Below are positions 32,277 to 43,015 of a DNA stretch of 64,000 bases, in pieces (positions within the stretch are counted from its first letter, which is position 1; the number at the start of each line of letters is the position of its first letter). This stretch comes from Cryptomeria japonica (taxonomy: Eukaryota; Streptophyta; Pinopsida; Cupressales; Cupressaceae), in NCBI RefSeq assembly GCF_030272615.1, contig NC_081408.1, forward strand, positions 340,777,793 to 340,841,792. Direction: 5' to 3'. The notes beneath the pieces were generated by a model that had not been told where the DNA came from, did no database searches, and saw nothing but the letters and a program-made list of their open reading frames with translations. Made by a program: the position numbers and the translations under genes.

Positions 32277-35200
32277 TCAGTGAATAGAAGATAGGGGTAG
32301 GACCCCTAACTTGCTTTTGAGATACTCAAAAGTGTACCTTGGCAGTGGCTTGGTGAAGATATCTGCTATTTGTTCCTTTGTGCTAATATACTCCAACACC
32401 ACTTTCTTCTCTTGAACTTCTTCTCTAAGATAATGATATTTGATAGAGATGTGCTTTGTCTTAGAGTGCATAACATGATTTTTTGAAATGTTAATGGCAC
32501 TATTATTGTCACAGAATATAGTTACTAGCTCAGTAACTTTCTCATTTATACCTTCCAATAGTTGTTTGATCCATGCTATATTGGTGCAATTCAGTGCTGT
32601 AGCAATGTATTCAGCTTCTGTTGTTGACTGTGAAACACATCCTTGTTTCTTGCTAAGCCAACTCACTAGTCTTTCTCCTAAAAAGAAAGCTCCTCCACTT
32701 GTGCTTTTTCTATCATCAATGTTGCCTACCCAAACAGCATCAGTAAAAACTTTTAAATCAAAATCATTTCTCTTGTGATATACTAAGCCAAAATCCTCAG
32801 TGCCTCTCAGGTATCTAAAAATTCTTTTGATTTCTATCATATGTGTTTCCTTGGGATTTGTAGAAAATATTGCAACTATACCTACTGCATGTGCTATATC
32901 TGGCCTACTGTGAACAACATATTGTAGCTTTCCAATCATAGATCGGTAAAGTATTTCATCAACAGATACATATTCATCATTCTTTGATAATTTATAGTTG
33001 GTAGTCATAGGAGTGCTTACAGGTTTTGAATCCTCCATTCCAAATTTCTTCAAGATTTCCTTTATGTACTTGGATTGGGTAATGAAAATCACATCTTTCA
33101 TTTGCAGTATCTGTAAACCTATAAAATACTTTATCTCACCGATTAGTGACATCCCAAATTCTTTGCTCATTTCATTTCCAAAGCTCTTGCATAAAGAATC
33201 ATTTCCACAAAATATAATGTCATCAACAAATATGGCTAAGATCAGTATTCCATTGTCATCATTCTTCATGTACATATTACTGTTTTCACTTGTTCTTATA
33301 AAACCAATTTTGATCAAATAAGAGTGTAATCTTTCATACCGTGCTCTAGGTGCTTGTTTCAAACCATACAATGCTTTGTTCAACTTACATACCTGATCTT
33401 TATTCTTGTTTTCAACAAATCCTTCAGGTTGTTCAATAAAAAATTCTTCTTCTAATATACCATTCAGAAATGCAAATTTGACATCCATTTTATATACCTT
33501 GAAATTCTTGTAAGCAGCATATGCCAACAATTTTCTTACTCCTTCAAGTCTTGCCATAGGTGCAAAAGTCTCACCATAATCAATTCCTTCTTCCCAAACA
33601 TAACCTTTGCAAACTAGTCTTGCTTTATTTTGAATGACATCACCTTTTTCATTCAACTTGTTTCTGAAAATCCACTTTGTACTGATTACATTTTTGTCCT
33701 TCAGTCTTGGGACCAGTGTCCATGTGTCATTCTTCTTGATTTGATCAATTTCTTCTGTCATAGCATTTATCCAATCTTCACTGTTGAATGCTTCTTTCAC
33801 TATTCTTGGTTCAAATTCAGATATTAGACATGTGTTCTATCTCAGTTTATTCCTTGTCATCACTAGATCATCCTTATCTCCTATAATCTGACTTGGTGCA
33901 TGATGTCTTCTGACATATTTGGCTAATACAGGCTAGGTAGGTTCTGTATGATCTTCTTCATCACTTGGTAACTGGATATCCTCTTCATTTCTTTCAGCAG
34001 TCTTCTCAGTAGAACTTTTCGGTTGAACATAGACAAATTCATCATAATCTTCTAGTTCCTTGGAATTTCCTTCATCATTTCTTTCTGCAAATTCATCAAT
34101 TTTCACATTTGCACTTTCTACTATTTTGTTAGATGATTTGATCAGAGATTTAAATGCTTTTATTCTAGAAGAATATCCTAGAAATGTTCCTTCCTCACTT
34201 TTCTAATCAAACTTACCATTTCTATCATCTTTGTGAACATAGCATCTACTTCCAAAGATTTTAAAATAACTTACATAAGGTTTCTTATCATATCAAATTT
34301 CATAAGGTGTCTTCAAAGTTCCTTTCTTCAGTTGTACTCAGTTCAGGGTGTAAACTGTTGTGCTTATTGCTTCTCTCCAAAATGTTTGAGGTACCTTCTT
34401 TTCTATCATCAAGGTTCTGGCACAATCCACAATAGATCTTTTTCTTCTCTCAGCTATTCCATTTTGTTGTGGAGTTCTCAGTGCAGAGACTTATCTTTTA
34501 ATACCAGGATCATTATAGTATAAGTTAAACTCATCAGATGTGAACTCTCCTCCTCTATCTGATCTAAGACATTTTAGTTGTCTTCTTATTTCATTTTCAA
34601 CTCTTGCCTTGTACCATTTAAACATTTGAAAAGCTTCTGATATATCTTTTAAAAACATAACTGACATCATCCTTGAATAATCATCCACAAATAATATGAA
34701 ATACTTGTCACCATAATAACTTTGAACTTTCATAGGACCATAAAGATCAGTATGCACAAGATCTAAAATTCCCTTAGAAGTGTAGGACTTACTTGTAAAG
34801 CTTGATCTTGTCATCTTACCCATCTGGCATCCTCGACACATAGCATTCTCAGGTTTCTCAAGACTCGGTAGACCTCTTACTCGGTGCTTATTACTTATTT
34901 TGATCAAATTATCAAAATTTACATGACAAAACCTTTTATGCCATAACCAGGTATCATCTATCTTTGCATAAAGACAATTATTCTGAGTTGAGTCAAGGTG
35001 AAATGTGTTACCTTTTGTTTGTGTCCCTATAGCAGCTAACTTTCCATGCTTGTCATGAACTTTGACAATTCCATTCTGAAACTCTATTCAGTAACCTGTG
35101 TTATTTAATTGTGCTACACTCAACAAATTATATTTCAAACCTTCAACCCAATAAACATCATTGCATATTGCATTGTCAAGAAGTGTTATGGATCCTTTAC

Positions 35201-36461
35201 CTCTTACCAGACATGGTGCATCATTACCAAATCTTACATAGCCTCCACCATAATCTTCTAACATAACAAACTTGTGTTTATCACCTGTCATGTGATGTGA
35301 GCATCCACTGTCTACGATCCAAGAATCATCTTTACTTATATGAGATAGTAGGGCTTTTTCTTCATACCTTTCTTCATTTGATCCATCTTTAATAGCCACA
35401 TAAACAACTTCCTCTGCATCAGTTTCATCTGATTTATCATCATTTGATTCCTCATCAGCTATTAGACATGTCTTTTTATCTCTTCTCCTGAAGTCTCGGT
35501 GTCCTCTGTAATGATTATCTTTTTGTCTATCATCTTGGTAATCTCTCTTTTCAATAGAATATTTGTTAGGACAAATAGAAGCCATATGTCTAATTCTATC
35601 ACAATTAAAACATTTCAAAGGTAGTTTTCCTTTATACTTACCTTTGCCTCTCGGTAACCTTTTAGCTAATAGTGCTTCAAACTCTTCTTGCTTTCTGATT
35701 TCTTCATACAGTTTGTGCACTTTTTCCATATTCTTAGGAAATATTTCACTTGCTCCACTATGATCCTCTTCAGAGTATTTACTCATTCTATCATTGTAAT
35801 CATCAGATTCATCAATATGAAAAGAACTGAATGCAGATTCAACTTTATTTACCGAAGACCCACTGTTATCAAAATTACTTAACTCAAATGCATGTAGCTT
35901 ACCGATAGTAGCATCTAAAGAAACTGGCATATTTGGTACAGAATTCAATTCATTGATTGCAGAGACTCGGATTCCATAAGTCGGTAGAAAGGTTCTCAAC
36001 AACTTACTTGTTATATCCTTTTCTTCAATAGTTCCACCTGCTCCTTTGATTTGATTGACAATCTCCTTTAGTCTTGTATTGTATTGGGTTATGTTCTCAC
36101 CTTCATTCATCCTCATAGATTAAAGTTGTCCTCTTAGACTATCCACTTTTTTTCTTTGAACATGTTCATCTCCACCATACATAGATATGAGCTTTTCCCA
36201 CATAGCCTTTGCATGATTGCAGCCTTCTAGATCATTAAACTCTAAGTCGGTCAATGCAAATGTTATTTCAATCATTGCTTGAATATGTTCTTTCTTTGCC
36301 TTTATCTCTTCCATAGTCAATGGATAGGTGCTTGGTATAATGAAATCATTCTCTAGATAATATACAACATATTCTCCAATTCCTGATAAGTGCAACTTCA
36401 TCCTTTTCTGCCATGTAGAGAAACTTGACTTGTTCAGCTTCGGTGCATGCCTCTTATACAT
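32277..36461 (-). pseudogene. C2 Gag-Pol, at least seven premature stops
   Basis: From ATG 36461: gag (KLNKSSFSTWQKRMKLHL ... FELSNFD), CCHC knuckle CFNCDRIRHMASIC (about 35610-35570), protease SWIVDSGCSHHMTG (about 35320), integrase zinc finger WLWHKRFCHVN ... CRGCQMGK, core LVHTDLYGPM, LRSDRGGEF and QQNGIAER, then RT (from about 33800; FVDDIIFCGN) and RNase H (SWLSKKQGCVSQSTTEAEY, FCDNNSAINISKN). The RT-RNase H part (33800-32277) is a single open stretch of 507 codons. Stops include TAA near 36118 and 34491, TGA near 35086 and 34295, and TAGs in the integrase-RT linker. Gln, Arg or Trp is expected at most. Non-functional but with few frameshifts. Confidence 0.92.
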
Positions 36462-36514
36462 CTTTGGATCTTTGCCTCAAGTGCCTTTAAACTTTTTCTT
36501 TCCGGAGTCCAAAT

Positions 36515-36525
36515 CTCTAATACCA
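36515..36525 (-). other. C2 primer binding site (initiator tRNA-Met type)
   Basis: TGGTATTAGAG in element orientation, one change from TGGTATCAGAG, 2 nt from the LTR end. Confidence 0.85.
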
Positions 36526-36527
36526 AT

Positions 36528-38083
36528 TGATAGTTCTGATACTAAATGTTTAGTATAGATGCCAAGGTAACAAGATGGGAGGGGGGGGTGAATCATACTA
36601 ACTTAATCTTCCATAAAAACAACAGATTCAACCTCGGTAACATATACTTTAGCAATATAACCAAAACTGCTAAACATGCAAACTCAAAAGCATATAAACA
36701 TCATATCACTCATAACACTAGATTTAATGTGGAAACCCAAATAGGGAAAAACCACCGTGGGATTTTGGACCCACTAAGAAATATACTTTTCTAGAGTATG
36801 CTCGGTTAAAAGAAAATCCTGTTAAAGATTACAAATACATTGCTAGATGTGACTCGGTTAAGGGATTTCCCTTAGATCTGTTAGGATCTTCACTTTGTTA
36901 GAAGTGACATTGTTAAAAGATTTCAAACACTCACTCAGAATGTCACCTTGCTAGAGGGTTTTACAAATAAGACTGTTAAGTCCACTCGGTTAAGAGATTT
37001 TCTGTTACTTCACAAAATAACAGTAGTAAAATATATACCTGCAACTTCACATCTAAAATGCTAAAGCAGATTCTTATTTTCTCAATACAATATAGACATA
37101 GAACTAATCTTGTCCATCTGTTGGGCTCTATACTCTGTTATTCAAAATAGTTCTTCAAGCTTCAGTGCTCGGTAATCACTATGTAGCATCCCTATGCATA
37201 CACTTGCTTGCATACAATGTTTATCAACAATTCCTTATTTATAAACAATTCACCAACTGCTTAATCCCCTTGATCACATTTCCCATGATAAATCATAGCC
37301 ATCACATCTTCAAAGTTTGACTAGGCTCAATGTATCCTTTGATCTGAAAACATTTTACCTTGCCTTGGAACTTGCATACATTTCTTGGAACTTGTGCTAA
37401 GATATTGCGGTTCAATCTGAGTTGTAGATCTTCCTACCAATTTTCCTTTGCCATAGTTTATTTAACAAACTTCATTCACGACATACCAATCATTTAATCA
37501 TAGCCAGCTCATCAGCTTCCTTTAGTAAATAATGCATGTAACCATTTAATGAATTATTTTATTACTCGGTTACAACTTGGTAAATGCTAAACTTCACTCA
37601 GTAGACATTACGCCTTCATTAACCGATAGCGATAACCTTAGGGTTTACCAACTAGGCTCCTTAGGGTTTATCAACTAGGTTCTTTGCTTGGTAACATAGA
37701 ATAGTATTAACCTTGCAATTAACAACATATGTAGGATATCAAAACAATCTAAACATCATGATCTCATCATTGTGTGACTCAGTAACAGTTGCCCATTGAA
37801 TAACTTATTCCTCCCCTTATTCATCATATTCTTTCTGTGTCTGTCACCAATATCTTAATTCTCTTCAAAATATACTTCTTAAGATATGGCAACATCATAC
37901 TGAATTAGAAAATCTATTTCTTGACATCAATGAAAAAATCATAATATTAAGATAGTAAAACATCCTTAATCAGTTATATCCATAATCATCAACAACCTTC
38001 TCGATGTCCTAATTGAAATGCCAACAATCTCTCATTGTAATTGGAATGCCAACAATCTCCCTTTGTTTATTATAATGCCAACA
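36528..38083 (-). repeat. C2 5' LTR (right copy)
   Basis: Same length as the left LTR (1556 bp) with scattered substitutions. Ends (plus strand) AATGCCAACA, followed by GTATA. Confidence 0.93.
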
Positions 38084-38088
38084 GTATA
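38084..38088. repeat. Target-site duplication GTATA, right of C2
   Basis: Exact copy of 30310-30314. Confidence 0.95.
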
Positions 38089-38507
38089 GTCAAAACTCCT
38101 ACAGAGAACATCAAACTCAAACAAAAATGTGTATGGAGCCTTTGTCACTAATCCATAGAATTTAGGGATGGTTCCGAAAATGTAATGTTCTTCAGATTGG
38201 CATTATCATGCTAATCAGATATGGGGAACTCAAATGTTGGGTCTGGTGGTTGTGGTGGGTTATTTCCATGAGGAGGTGGGTTTCCTTGCATTGGACTTGT
38301 GGGGGTTGCTACTATATGAAATTCTTGTTCTTGAGGTACAAAGAGGAATTGAAGACTACCTTCTAGGAATTCAGATTCAGGGTGGTTCAAATTATTTGGG
38401 CTTAGACAAAGTTCAGTGAAAGGATTTATATTAGAGAAATTATTTTCTACATGAATAGGATGTCTGGGCAAAAATCTACCTAGAACATCTCTTCTTCGCC
38501 TATGCAT
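38089..38507 (-). pseudogene. G2 gag copy B, N-terminal part
   Basis: Starts MHRRRRDVLGRFLPRHPIHV at 38507 and runs through a Pro-rich stretch (about 38280-38230) towards the C2 insertion at 38088. It has stops near 38205 and 38150. It pairs with copy A at 20790-21180. The start lies about 100 nt inside the primer site, a normal distance for this family. It is the N-terminus of the Athila-like capsid protein. Confidence 0.75.
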
Positions 38508-38606
38508 GCAGATTCATAAAAAAATTTGAACAATCAGGTATGCCAAAAAAAATAATTAACTAAAAACTAAAAAAGACAATAACCATAACAAGTTCTTAGT
38601 TTGACA

Positions 38607-38626
38607 CCATCCCCGACAACGGTGCC
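38607..38626 (-). other. G2 primer binding site (tRNA-Asp)
   Basis: The plus strand reads CCATCCCCGACAACGGTGCC plus A, a slightly more mutated copy of the site at 21297-21316. Confidence 0.8.
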
Positions 38627-38631
38627 AAAAA

Positions 38632-38877
38632 TGTTCAACCCAACAATAAGAATAATAACTCTAGTTGAAGTCTCAACCTAAATTTTGGACATTCATTTGG
38701 TAAAGTCACTATTTTCATTGCTAGTGTTCATTTGATTGTCAACCTAGGGATGTAATACTTGAAATGGGTCTGCACTATATATGCACTAAGTTCCTGCGAC
38801 AACTATTTTGCATTACTACATCAACTAACATTATGCAGAAAAGATAATCAAGAATTGAAACTATAGAAAGGCTACAC
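38632..38877 (-). repeat. G2 5' LTR, truncated (about 245 of 1202 bp)
   Basis: Aligns with 21321-21566 (TGTTCAACCCAA... to ACTATAGAAAGGCTACA) and then stops matching. The rest of the LTR is missing at the junction with unrelated AT-rich DNA. Confidence 0.8.
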
Positions 38878-41800
38878 TGACACTTTACTTTATCTATGCA
38901 ATGTGTAATTATATGTTGTATGTCTGCAAGTGTATTGGATGCAAGGGGATGATTTTCCTTCACTTATTTCGGTGAGACAGGGAATGTCACAATTCTCCTT
39001 CATTGGTGTGTATCTCATGTTTTCTATATTATATATATACATGTGTGGTTCGATGATACAGGATATTGAAGGTACAAGTACCGGGTAGGTATGGGGTATC
39101 ATCTCCACCTGGCTTCACAGGTCTAAGTGTGCCTTATATTGTCTGATGGAAGTGGAGGAGGTAGTAGTTGATCTTATTTTACTTAGTTACACTCTTGTGA
39201 GTGTCGTCAGTTGGCCATCCTGTCAATTTGTTCGGCCTTCGTATTTTGTCGTTTGATCTTTTTATGAGTATTTGCTTGAGGTTTGTTCAGTTTGTGTGTT
39301 TTAGTGTATTTAATTAATTAATTAAATTTATGGATTTATCGCATATTTGTTATTTATGAATTATATATTTTATGCATTGAGATTATAAATTTAATTAATT
39401 AAAAGAAGTTATTAAATTAAGTTGCAAGTTGCATGATATTAGAAATATATTTTATTTTAATTTTAGTGGAAAAATAAATTAGATTAATTTCATTTATTGT
39501 TTCCAAGAATAAATAAATAAATAAAAGAATTAATTGGAATTAAAGTATTGCTTTAATTTCTTTATTTAGAAAATTAATTAATTTGCATGAGAAAAGAAAA
39601 GAAAGAAAAAATGATTTTTAATTATTGCATGTTAACGTATCCTTTGTTAGAAAATTAGAAAAGAAAATAAAATTATTTTTATTACTAAAATTAAATATTA
39701 AGGTTTTTTGGGAAAAATATATGCAACTTAGGATTTTAGTTTAAAAGGGGAATAAGTCTTTATTTTAGGGGGACACAGGAAACAGGTCAAGGATTTAGGT
39801 GAAGAGAAATTTATTTGGAAGCTTGTTGAAGGATTGGTTCTCTTCTACAAATTTCTTCCAGGAAAGCTATACCAGGTTGGGTGGCTTCGTTTGATTGTTT
39901 GTTTTAAAGAAAATATTTTATTTCTTTCTTCTTTTTGAATGATGTGTGTGTTAAAATGTTTGTCAAATCTAAAATCTTGTCTGATTATTTCTTGTTCTTG
40001 GCTAAAGTCCATTCCTGAAGTTAATTTTTGGTTTATGGAAAGAAGTTATTTCCTGGGTGTTTTTAGTTTAAAATTTTGAGAAGATTGAGAAAAGTTATTA
40101 TGGCAAACTTTGCCAAGATTTTTATTGATCATGAAAATTGCAAGATTTGGGGGGAATGGGATTTACCAGAGAAAATATTTCCTCTTGTTTGATTTTTGTT
40201 TTGATATTGGCTATGGCAGTCCTTTTTATTATTTGTGTATCTCTATGATATTATTAGTTATTATAGAAATAAATTTAATCATTAATTAAATTTATTGTGT
40301 TATTAAAAGTTAAGGGAAATTATTTTATTATATTATTTTGGAGAAATTATGTATTAATTAATTTCCCTATAAATAAATTGGATTGGAAATAAATTTTGGT
40401 TGAAAATCAATTTACTGGTTTTTTTAGGTTATTGTATTTTTAAAAAAAAAATTTAAAATTTTTTAAAAATAATAATCGGTAGCCACTACCAATTAGTAGT
40501 ACGGCTACCATACGATAGCAGTACTACCGATGGTAGTATGCTACCGGCAGTAGCACCTGCTACCATAAGGTAGTAGTGCTACCGACGGTAGCATGTGCTA
40601 CCTACGGTAGCCCATGTTACCATGCAGGGAGCAGGGGTGTTAATTTATTTCACTATTTCCTAGGTATATTCTGTGCAAACCGAAATATGGAAATTTTGGA
40701 TTTCTATGCAGGTTATTAAATTTGATTTTTAAATTAATTTATTATATATATGATATATGTATATATATATATATTCATATATAAGTTTATTTTATTATGG
40801 GCATTATATTATTTGAGTACTATGAAAATTAATTCATGAGTTTACATATATATTTTGTAATATGATTATAAGTATATAATATATATATACGATGTATATA
40901 TATGTATTCATATAATTATATTATATATATATAATTATTTCAGAGTTTGAGTATTTTTCAGAAAAGCTTGTAATTTTTAGATTTTATATTTATGCTTGGA
41001 AACACATTAGGAGATTAATTCATATGTGAATTTATTTAACCTTATTGGACAAATGACAACATTGATTTTCTTGTATTAATATAGTTGTATTTTCTTACTT
41101 TCTAGAAAATCTTTAATTGCAAGTATTTTATGCTTTTGGCTGTTTAAAGAAAAGATTGTCTGTATTAGGATCTTGTGTAAATGGTGTTTGTAGTCAAGCT
41201 TAATTTCATTGCAATTCTGGTTGATTTGTCGTTATGTCATATGTTGTTATATCTCCTTGGTCAGGCATTGTTGTATAACCCCGTGGATGTGAGCCATTGT
41301 GTGTTTTCTTCTAAATGGTCAATCATGGATTAGTGATTGTGTATCCTTCACCTGTGATTTGTTAGGATTGGATATGGCTATCTATTTTGCCATAGAGTTC
41401 TCGTAGAGAGACATTTCTTGTTAGTGTCCTTTGAGAGATAGTGGCTTTCGAGCAGGGGCCGCGCTTGAAGTGGATGACAGGATAACCCGTCGAAAGTCAT
41501 TTAAAAATTGATAACCTAATAATTGATTTGGGGGGGGTAGATTAAATATTAATTAAGATAATGTACCTCGTGCATAGGTGAGTGCTAGTACAGGGCTCAT
41601 AATGTTGCGAGAAGGCCTGGAATGACAAACTTACCACCTTGTCTTCACAAAAGGATTGGTAGGGTCCACATGAGACTTAGATGGAGTCGGAGGTTTGGGA
41701 GAGGTTACCAGGATAACCCAGGATGGGGGCCGAGACCTATGGAGGCCTACCAGGGTAACCACTGTAAGCCATGTGATGACACTCTTTCCTTAGAGTCACT

Positions 41801-42521
41801 AGTGTTTGTGAGTTGAGTCACATGGATGTTTGTGAAGTCATGTAGTTCTTTTGTACTTGTCTTATCTTGCTTGCTTGAGGGTTTTCTACTATCTCCTAGC
41901 ATGGTGGGGTGGTTCCATTTTGAGATCACATGGTCGGGTGGTAGTGCCAATTCCCATCGAATGTTATAGATTGTATCTTCAGGCAAGGAAAGGCTTCGCT
42001 AGTGTTTCTTGGTTCATGGTTCATGTACCAGCTCTTGTTCGTGATCATTGTTCAGTTGAGACCTTGCAGTTATTGTATCAGATTTTTATGTAACCTTGAA
42101 ATTGTAACTTTTGGATTCTGTGGTATTTTTGGAAGCCATGTAATTATGGATATTGTAATATTATGTCAATGGAATTTATGTTAATTCAGTAGCTTTGGTC
42201 TTATGTATAAATGGTTTATAGATAAATCAATGCATTGGAATACTTTGATTCTTTCATTATGGAATTTAGATGTATGTGTAGTTTTAAACTTAAGCATTTA
42301 ATTTATCTAATTAAATAGTCAATTGGATTAACCATGGTGTTAATATAATCTATGAATTAATCTTCATTGGTAACCCTTAGGAAATCATGTGTTAGACTTC
42401 TGATGTGTTATTAAATGTGCAATGGTTATAATTAATGCACTTATTCTTTTTTTTAAAAAAAATTCACCCTTTAGTTGCCTAGTTATGTTGTTTTCCTTTA
42501 GGGTTCCTAGCGGGGCATTAC
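38878..42521. other. AT-rich noncoding DNA, probably LTR or element remnant
   Basis: No credible ORF. The right end on the minus strand reads TGTAATGCCCCGCTAGGAAC, a start typical of gypsy LTRs, and it abuts the truncated C3 LTR. The left end is not a clean partner and no target duplication is visible. A GGTAGC/GCTACC cluster lies at 40477-40625, and TA microsatellites at about 40738-40935. I read it as a large LTR fragment of an otherwise unseen gypsy element. Confidence 0.45.
40477..40625. repeat. Cluster of GGTAG/CTACC inverted motifs
   Basis: About a dozen occurrences of GGTAG(C/T) or (A/G)CTACC within 150 bp, in both orientations. They form many possible local hairpins in otherwise AT-rich DNA. 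Confidence 0.75.
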
Positions 42522-42957
42522 AAGTGCTATCTCTAGAAGTTCACTCTATTGGATTGTTTTCCATTTATCTTGAGGTGGTTATAACCTCTCTGTAGTCAGT
42601 GAGACTCCTTTGTAATGAGAAGTACCCTCTAGGCAATGTGTCATCCAGCATGTGCAAGCCCCTAATTGTATCACATACTTTCTACAAAAGTATCATCTGA
42701 CTCTAGGTAGGCTTCCCACCGTGGTTTTTCCCTTTCTGGGTTTTCCACGTACAAATCATGGTGTTATGTGGTATGGTTGCATTGTGTTGATTATTTGTTT
42801 TATTGTTAAGTTTCATTGCTTACCGATATCTGTTTCTACCATTCTAGTACTTAATGTTTATACTCTGGTTTAAGGTTGTAAAGTGGATTAATTGATATCA
42901 TCTGTTAACAACTGATTCACCCCCCCCCCTCTTAGTTGTTCACCAATTATCCTAACA
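42522..42957 (+). repeat. C3 5' LTR, 3' portion only
   Basis: Matches the last ~430 bp of the 3' LTR (59089-59517), including the C10 tract after TGATTCA and the ATCCTAACA end. Its left part is replaced by the preceding remnant. Confidence 0.9.
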
Positions 42958-42959
42958 AT

Positions 42960-42971
42960 TGGTACCAGAGC
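42960..42971 (+). other. C3 primer binding site (initiator tRNA-Met type)
   Basis: TGGTACCAGAGC, one change from the canonical copia site, 2 nt after the LTR. Confidence 0.88.
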
Positions 42972-43015
42972 TTTGGTCCTCTTTTGCAAAATCTTAACTG
43001 CTTGAGGTAGATCCT

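Larger units (their letters stand above)
30315..38083 (-). mobile_element. C2: Ty1/copia element inserted in G2 gag
   Basis: Two 1556-bp LTRs (30315-31870 and 36528-38083), GTATA target duplication, an initiator-Met type primer site, gag-pro-int-RT-RNase H in order, and a polypurine tract. The LTRs differ at many positions (several in the first 60 bp), so it is much older than C1. Long LTRs, a G8 tract followed by TGAATCA near the LTR end, and a duplicated purine tract resemble the SIRE/Maximus group; that lineage call is inference. Confidence 0.93.

Noticed and set aside
41622-42184. Small plus-strand ORFs near the end of the noncoding remnant
   Set aside because: Overlap in several frames with no domain; probably LTR sequence.
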